Part shown: positions 6,605-10,534 of the stretch, piece after piece
How the letters are laid out: each line of letters starts with the position of its first letter
Position numbering within the stretch: the stretch's first letter is position 1
Source of the DNA: JBBRHH01 sp038222915
Lineage (GTDB): Bacteria; Planctomycetota; Phycisphaerae; Tepidisphaerales; Tepidisphaeraceae
Assembly: GCA_038222915.1 (NCBI GenBank)
Contig: JBBRHH010000174.1
Location: 1 to 10,534 of the forward strand
Direction of reading: 5' to 3'
Length of the DNA stretch: 10,534 nt
Notes under the pieces: model-generated
What the model saw: only the letters and a program-made list of their open reading frames with translations
What the model was told of the DNA's origin: nothing
Database searches by the model: none
Program-made: the position numbers and the translations under genes

Positions 6605-9600
6605 CTATTTCTTCCGCTCCGCCTCCGGCTGCTCAACCGATATCGCCAGATCTTCAATCGTCGTCGTCGTCGCGTTGTGCCAGTCCGGCATCAGCGGCAA
6701 CAACGCCAGTTCATGCCCCGCCGACAACTCAACTTTGAAATCAAACATCACTCTCAACCCATCGCGCGGCAGTTCAAGCACTTTCTCCTGCGTTGCCCGC
6801 TGCGTGTCTTTCTTGAACACCCCAAGCCGATACACCTTCGCCCCACCCTCCCATGATTTGCTAAAAGCCTGACCCGTGACGTGGTAAATCCCGTTCCCTG
6901 GCGCAATAAACACAAGGCCGGCGACGCGCTGTCCTTCGTTGCCCGTCCACGAGCCGCGCACCGACGCCTTAAAAGCCCCATCCTCAACTTTGACTTGCGG
7001 CTGCCCACCCGCGCCATTCTTCTCCGCATTCCATTCCACACCATTCCAGATCAACGGCGTAAAATGCGATGCAATCGTCGGATCGTCCGGCCACACCTGA
7101 TCCAATCGCCACAGCGGTTTCTCCGCTACAGCGACCGGATTCCCCTCGGCACTCCCCTTTTTCGCTCCATCCCAGGCGCGCGGCAGCCGGTAAGTTACAG
7201 CTGCGCCGGATGAAACCGTAAGATCGCGCAGCGTCACATCGCCGCCGACAAACATCCCTTCAATGCGCGGCAACAGAACCAGCTCGTCGCCGGCCTCAAG
7301 ATGCGTCGATATGCCAGTCAGAGCGGATCGCTCATTGCGCTTCATCGCAACCGACGCAATCTCCGTCGCCGCATCTTTCGTTTTCCTCAGGATGCTCAAA
7401 CGCGTTTTGTTGTCGCCATCCCACAACTTGAGCTCAACACTTCCTTCGACTTTGTAGTTGCCAGCCTCCGGCGCGACAAAACTCAACCCGCACAACTTCT
7501 CACCCGGGCTGGCGCTCTGCGAGGCGCGAAACTCCATGCGAATGGCCGAGTCCTTCATCTCCGCTTTCGGTTGGCCGCCGAAACCATCTTTCAACGCGAT
7601 CCACCATCCATCGCGCCACGCTAGCGGCCGGTAGTTCGCCGGCTTTGAAGAGTCGACCGGCCAGATCTGATCAAGCCGCCAGACCGGCTTTCCATCGGCA
7701 AGCGCAGGGTTGCCGTCAGTACTATCCTTCTTGCTTCCTTCCCAGGCAGCAGGCAGTTTCCAACTCTTCCCACCCTGGCCGCCACTGACAAAACTCGCAT
7801 TCTTCCGATCCAGCGGCGTCAACTTCTCCGAGAACGATTTTCCCGTGGTCTTGTCCGCTGCGTAAAGAAACACCGGCCTTCCCGTCTTCGACAACTTCAG
7901 CGCCTTGCCAGGCAGGGGGGTCACATTCCCCATCACATCCTCAGCCAGCAGACCCGCCACGGGCATTTCAACAGTCACGTCCGCTTTAACTTCTCGATCC
8001 GCATACGCGACCATCACCCCGCGCCCATTCCGCAGATCCTGAAAGATACAAAAGGTCGCTCCCTCCGGCCGAACAATCGCCACCCGCTCGCTCAAACCAA
8101 TGTGATACACCAGCGTGTTCCAAGCCGGCACCAGCGGGAGGGGGTAACCATACCAATCCCAAAGCATCGTCCCGGGACCGGCGTAGTCCCAGAAGCTCAT
8201 CCCATGCTCTTCGTAACCCGTATGAAAAAGGATGGTCTTCTCCTGACCCGCGGCCGTCAGCTCCGCCACGCTGCTCACCATCGCATTGGTACTCTGCGCC
8301 GAATTCAGATGCGTCAGCGCAACCGCCGGCTCATCCACCGCCGTGTTCGTGTAGGCCCATCCTTCGTTAAACCAGATCTCGATGTGCTTGCAACCCAGGT
8401 CGTCCAGCGCCGCCCGCATCCGCCTGATCGCTGTCGCATCCGCGAGGCCGCCATCGTGATAGTCATGCCACGAGATGACATCAATAAACTTCCCCGCGCC
8501 CTTCTCCAGAAGATATCGATTCAATCCCGACGGAATCCCATACACATTGTCGACCATCACCTTCGCATCGGCGTCCGTCTGTTTGATCAGCCGCGCCGTG
8601 CGGATTGTGAACTTCGCATACAAGTCGTTCTTCTTTTCCCACCCATCAAATTCCGGCTCATTCTCAATCTCATAGACCAGCGACCGCCCCTTGTAATGCT
8701 TGACCGAAGCTACAACATATTTATCCCACGCACACTGCGGCGCAATATCGTCCCACCGCGGATCGGCCGCCGCCCACTGCATGTCCTTGGGCAACTGCTC
8801 CTTATCACTCGCAAACGCCCACTTTGGCCTGTCATAAAGCACCATGTGACTGGAGATGCCAAGCCCCTCCTGCTCCTCCAGAACCTTATCCTGCCATTGC
8901 CACCTATCCGGCCCATCCTTCTGATGGTCCGACCAGTTCATATGCGGCCGCCACCGTGTCCACGCAAAACCCATCTTCGCGCATAGTGACGCATTGTGCG
9001 GCCCAAAAAGCGAGCCGCCAAACCGCTCACGCCAGTCGGGTTTCGACGCGGCCGACGGATGCGGCAACGAACAAAGCGGCAAATCGGATTGATCGATCAC
9101 CTTGCCATCCGCGCCAAGCGCCGTAACCCGCGCCAACACCATCCCATTCGGCACGAGCTTCATGGCAAAAGTTTCAACCGCCGCCTTGCCCGCCCCAACC
9201 ACGACCCTCTTCTCGATCGCGTCGCCCAAAGCGATCACCCCCTCATAATCCACAAGCTGACACCGCAGTTTCAGAGCACGCTCCGACGCCCCAGGATTGT
9301 AAGCCGACGCCTTCAGATTGACCGTCTGCCCTTGCGTAAGAAGATTCCCGCTTTCATCCCGATACCCCTTCAAATCTGCCGAATCGACAAACGCCTCCAC
9401 ATCCCGGTAACCAATATATCCGTCCGCCCCAGCGTCATAACCAACCGTCACCGCGTCCAGCAACCAGGGCTTATCGCCGTCGCCTACCTGCACCATATAA
9501 GTCGGCCGGGGCCAGAACCCATCCTGCGCCGCGGTCGGCGTAAATTTGAAGGAATATCGTTTCCACTCCCCAGTGATCTTCACCGGATGGTGCGATTTCA

Positions 9601-9934
9601 TCCCCCAGGTCTGCCCATTTTTCACGCCCACTTCACGCGAGCAGGGCGTGCATTGCCACCCGATCGTCGTTTCGCCCTCCACCGCCTTTGCCGAGAAGCT
9701 GATCGTCACCGCCTTGCCAGGCTGCAACAGAAAAGCAGCGCTCTGCACGCCACCCTTATCGATGCGCAGGGACTGACCCCCGTCTGCTCCATCCTCAACG
9801 ATTCGTTTATCGTCAAGATCAAACCAGTATCGCGTGCCCCCCTCAAACGACCCATTCTTAAGCAGGTTCTCGGCGCTTCGGGCCGGCAGTGCGCAGATAA
9901 GCAGTACAAACGCGACGGTTAAACGCAGATTCAA
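6605..9934 (-). CDS. Large exported glycoside hydrolase, clan GH-A type, with N-terminal CBM-like domain and tandem C-terminal modules
   Basis: A 1109-residue exported protein expected to cleave a polysaccharide or glycoside; substrate unknown. Residues 1-21 are a signal peptide (Arg4, hydrophobic core, cleavage near ARSA). Residues 22-165 start ENLLKNGSFEGG, the typical opening of a CBM4/9-like beta-sandwich. A second beta-rich region covers about 175-290. A (beta/alpha)8 hydrolase domain covers about 300-610: YEIENEP at 421-427 with E426 as probable acid/base, SWHDYH at 488-493, and EIWFNEGW at 519-526 with E524 as probable nucleophile, a GH39/GH5-like arrangement. A beta-sandwich tail follows (about 615-692), then two homologous modules at 724-908 and 914-1100. 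The start is TTG at 9934, with GGGAG four bases upstream and an in-frame TGA directly before it. The glutaredoxin-like gene lies 53 bases upstream on the same strand. Retaining GH-A activity is a good inference; I cannot name the family. Confidence 0.85.
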   Translation of the reverse strand: MNLRLTVAFVLLICALPARSAENLLKNGSFEGGTRYWFDLDDKRIVEDGADGGQSLRIDKGGVQSAAFLLQPGKAVTISFSAKAVEGETTIGWQCTPCSREVGVKNGQTWGMKSHHPVKITGEWKRYSFKFTPTAAQDGFWPRPTYMVQVGDGDKPWLLDAVTVGYDAGADGYIGYRDVEAFVDSADLKGYRDESGNLLTQGQTVNLKASAYNPGASERALKLRCQLVDYEGVIALGDAIEKRVVVGAGKAAVETFAMKLVPNGMVLARVTALGADGKVIDQSDLPLCSLPHPSAASKPDWRERFGGSLFGPHNASLCAKMGFAWTRWRPHMNWSDHQKDGPDRWQWQDKVLEEQEGLGISSHMVLYDRPKWAFASDKEQLPKDMQWAAADPRWDDIAPQCAWDKYVVASVKHYKGRSLVYEIENEPEFDGWEKKNDLYAKFTIRTARLIKQTDADAKVMVDNVYGIPSGLNRYLLEKGAGKFIDVISWHDYHDGGLADATAIRRMRAALDDLGCKHIEIWFNEGWAYTNTAVDEPAVALTHLNSAQSTNAMVSSVAELTAAGQEKTILFHTGYEEHGMSFWDYAGPGTMLWDWYGYPLPLVPAWNTLVYHIGLSERVAIVRPEGATFCIFQDLRNGRGVMVAYADREVKADVTVEMPVAGLLAEDVMGNVTPLPGKALKLSKTGRPVFLYAADKTTGKSFSEKLTPLDRKNASFVSGGQGGKSWKLPAAWEGSKKDSTDGNPALADGKPVWRLDQIWPVDSSKPANYRPLAWRDGWWIALKDGFGGQPKAEMKDSAIRMEFRASQSASPGEKLCGLSFVAPEAGNYKVEGSVELKLWDGDNKTRLSILRKTKDAATEIASVAMKRNERSALTGISTHLEAGDELVLLPRIEGMFVGGDVTLRDLTVSSGAAVTYRLPRAWDGAKKGSAEGNPVAVAEKPLWRLDQVWPDDPTIASHFTPLIWNGVEWNAEKNGAGGQPQVKVEDGAFKASVRGSWTGNEGQRVAGLVFIAPGNGIYHVTGQAFSKSWEGGAKVYRLGVFKKDTQRATQEKVLELPRDGLRVMFDFKVELSAGHELALLPLMPDWHNATTTTIEDLAISVEQPEAERKK
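6635..7195 (-). repeat. Second copy of the C-terminal module in the hydrolase gene
   Basis: Encodes residues 914-1100 of the hydrolase. It aligns with residues 724-908 at a constant offset of 190 residues almost to the end. Shared landmarks are LPRAWDGAKK, GNP, KPLWRLDQVWP, GGQP and the ending ELALLPLM. The first 35 aligned positions from LP are identical at 21, which indicates an old internal duplication. Confidence 0.85.
7211..7765 (-). repeat. First copy of the C-terminal module in the hydrolase gene
   Basis: Encodes residues 724-908 of the hydrolase. Landmarks are LPAAWEGSKK, GNP, KPVWRLDQIWP, GGQP, GLSFVAPEAGNY and ELVLLPRI. The tryptophan-rich, all-beta look and terminal position suggest a carbohydrate-binding or surface-anchoring module. 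I do not recognise it as a named CBM. Confidence 0.85.
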
Positions 9935-9987
9935 TCAACTCCCGGTTGTGATGCTTCTGCGTACACCCGCGTGAAAGTTCCCGTTGC

Positions 9988-10239
9988 CTAAGCCATAAGC
10001 CCCTTGGATCGCAGCGCCCCATCCAACTCAGCGTCGCTCGGTACGCTCAGCACAAGGTCTTCGAGTTCGACCGCTGGAGTCTTCTGCTTTCCGCCGTTGA
10101 GTTCACCCACCCACTCAGCCGCCTTCGCGTCCTTGTCCAGGTCAATGTAATCGTAACCGATCCCAAGACTGTCCAGCCGCTGCCGGGTATGTTGCGTGTC
10201 CCCGCATCCAGTTCGTCCATAAACACTTACGTCATTCAT
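9988..10239 (-). CDS. Glutaredoxin-like small thioredoxin-fold protein, single active-site cysteine
   Basis: An 83-residue cytosolic protein with the glutaredoxin/NrdH fold, expected to handle glutathione- or low-molecular-weight-thiol-linked disulfides. The first strand and helix read VSVYGRTGCGDTQHT at 4-18, so the active site is C12-G-D-T15; the second cysteine of the usual CxxC is replaced by Thr. The cis-proline motif KTPAVEL lies at 53-59, and SVPSDAEL at 65-72 matches the conserved end of the family. The ATG at 10239 is chosen because GGAG lies eight bases upstream and the fold begins at once; an in-frame ATG at 10332 would add 31 residues without fold content. It lies 53 bases before the hydrolase gene on the same strand, so co-transcription is possible, but the functions do not obviously match. 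The related 'WCGDC' bacterial glutaredoxins keep both cysteines, so this is a monothiol variant. Confidence 0.85.
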   Translation of the reverse strand: MNDVSVYGRTGCGDTQHTRQRLDSLGIGYDYIDLDKDAKAAEWVGELNGGKQKTPAVELEDLVLSVPSDAELDGALRSKGLMA

Positions 10240-10363
10240 CGCGCGTTCTCCAGTTGCAAGCTCAGGCCGACCAAGTCGACCATAGTCCGGCCAGCATACC
10301 GCTCGTCGGCATCGCACACCACGAAACTTCACAAGAATTATTTACAAAAATCGTCCTACCTCA

Positions 10364-10534
10364 CTATTTTGGAGGTGTAGGGGCATTTGCCGGCCGTCCA
10401 TATACCCCAATGTCGGACGCCCCGGTGCCCGCCGGCAATAACCCGTTGCGCTCACCCTGCGTATCCTGCCCGCCGGTGCCCGAGTTGTTCATCGCCGGGT
10501 TCCGGCTTGGCGTGTCACCCTGCGGCACATTTCG
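10364..10534 (-). CDS. C-terminal end of an unrecognised Gly/Asn/Pro-rich protein, cut by the window end
   Basis: An open minus-strand frame running in from the window edge and ending at TAG (10364-10366) gives 56 residues. They are rich in Gly, Asn, Thr and Pro and end in a proline-rich tail (APTPPK), as in a low-complexity C-terminus of an exported or structural protein. The other two minus frames hit stops within 50 bases of the edge. A plus-strand frame is also open here, so the strand choice rests mainly on the same-strand gene order and the natural-looking tail. No domain is recognisable and no function can be given. The glutaredoxin-like gene starts 124 bases further on, in a gap with an A+T-rich patch (10331-10350) that could hold its promoter. 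Confidence 0.45.
   Translation of the reverse strand, partial: RNVPQGDTPSRNPAMNNSGTGGQDTQGERNGLLPAGTGASDIGVYGRPANAPTPPK

Noticed and set aside
6659..6673. A TCG trinucleotide run (five units)
   Set aside because: It lies in frame in the hydrolase and simply encodes a run of Thr; too short to call a functional repeat.
9639..9652. CxxC motif (C95, C98) in the N-terminal domain of the hydrolase
   Set aside because: No His follows, so it is not a haem c site; a local disulfide in an exported protein is the simplest reading.
8102..9922. Two long plus-strand open frames (294 and 308 codons) opposite the glycoside hydrolase
   Set aside because: Both are Arg/Pro-rich antisense shadows of a G+C-rich gene; the minus strand has a signal peptide, catalytic residues and repeats.
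10420..10534. Plus-strand open frame starting ATGTCGGACGCC at the right edge
   Set aside because: It has no ribosome binding site and is Cys/Pro-rich without a domain; the minus frame fits gene order better, though the choice is not certain.
1..10534. CRISPR array, tRNA/rRNA, transposase, integrase or attachment-site repeats
   Set aside because: I looked for spaced repeats, RNA gene landmarks and mobile-element proteins on both strands and saw none.

Overview
This window looks like ordinary chromosomal DNA from a G+C-rich, peptidoglycan-making Gram-negative bacterium. The combination of an exported ThuA-domain protein, a very large exported glycoside hydrolase, several non-ATG starts and genes without a Shine-Dalgarno sequence suggests the PVC superphylum, most likely Planctomycetota. 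That placement is an inference from gene content; no marker gene settles it. There are eight protein-coding features, two of them cut by the window ends. I saw no tRNA, rRNA, CRISPR array, insertion sequence or phage gene.

Left part (1-3590): the 5' end of uppS (undecaprenyl diphosphate synthase, minus strand) is divergent from a plus-strand fatty acid desaturase, across a 317-base gap with no gene. The desaturase converges on a long acyl-CoA dehydrogenase-family gene (minus), and their 3' ends overlap by 37 bases. The pair suggests acyl-chain modification or turnover, but a shared pathway is only an inference.

Middle part (3591-6598): a strong hairpin lies just after an exported ThuA-domain protein (minus) and separates it from the acyl-CoA dehydrogenase gene downstream. 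ThuA is divergent from a plus-strand CPA-type Na+(K+)/H+ antiporter fused to a C-terminal Rossmann/RCK-like domain. A short direct repeat lies in their shared 163-base upstream region.

Right part (6599-10534): the antiporter meets, tail to tail and only 6 bases apart, a 1109-residue exported glycoside hydrolase of clan GH-A type (minus). This protein carries an N-terminal carbohydrate-binding-like domain and two tandem copies of a C-terminal module of about 185 residues. Upstream of it on the same strand are a small glutaredoxin-like protein with a single active-site cysteine and the C-terminal end of an unrecognised Gly/Asn/Pro-rich protein.

The most unusual items are the tandem C-terminal module of the hydrolase and the hydrolase itself, which I cannot place in a named GH family by eye. 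I found no convincing multi-gene undescribed system.
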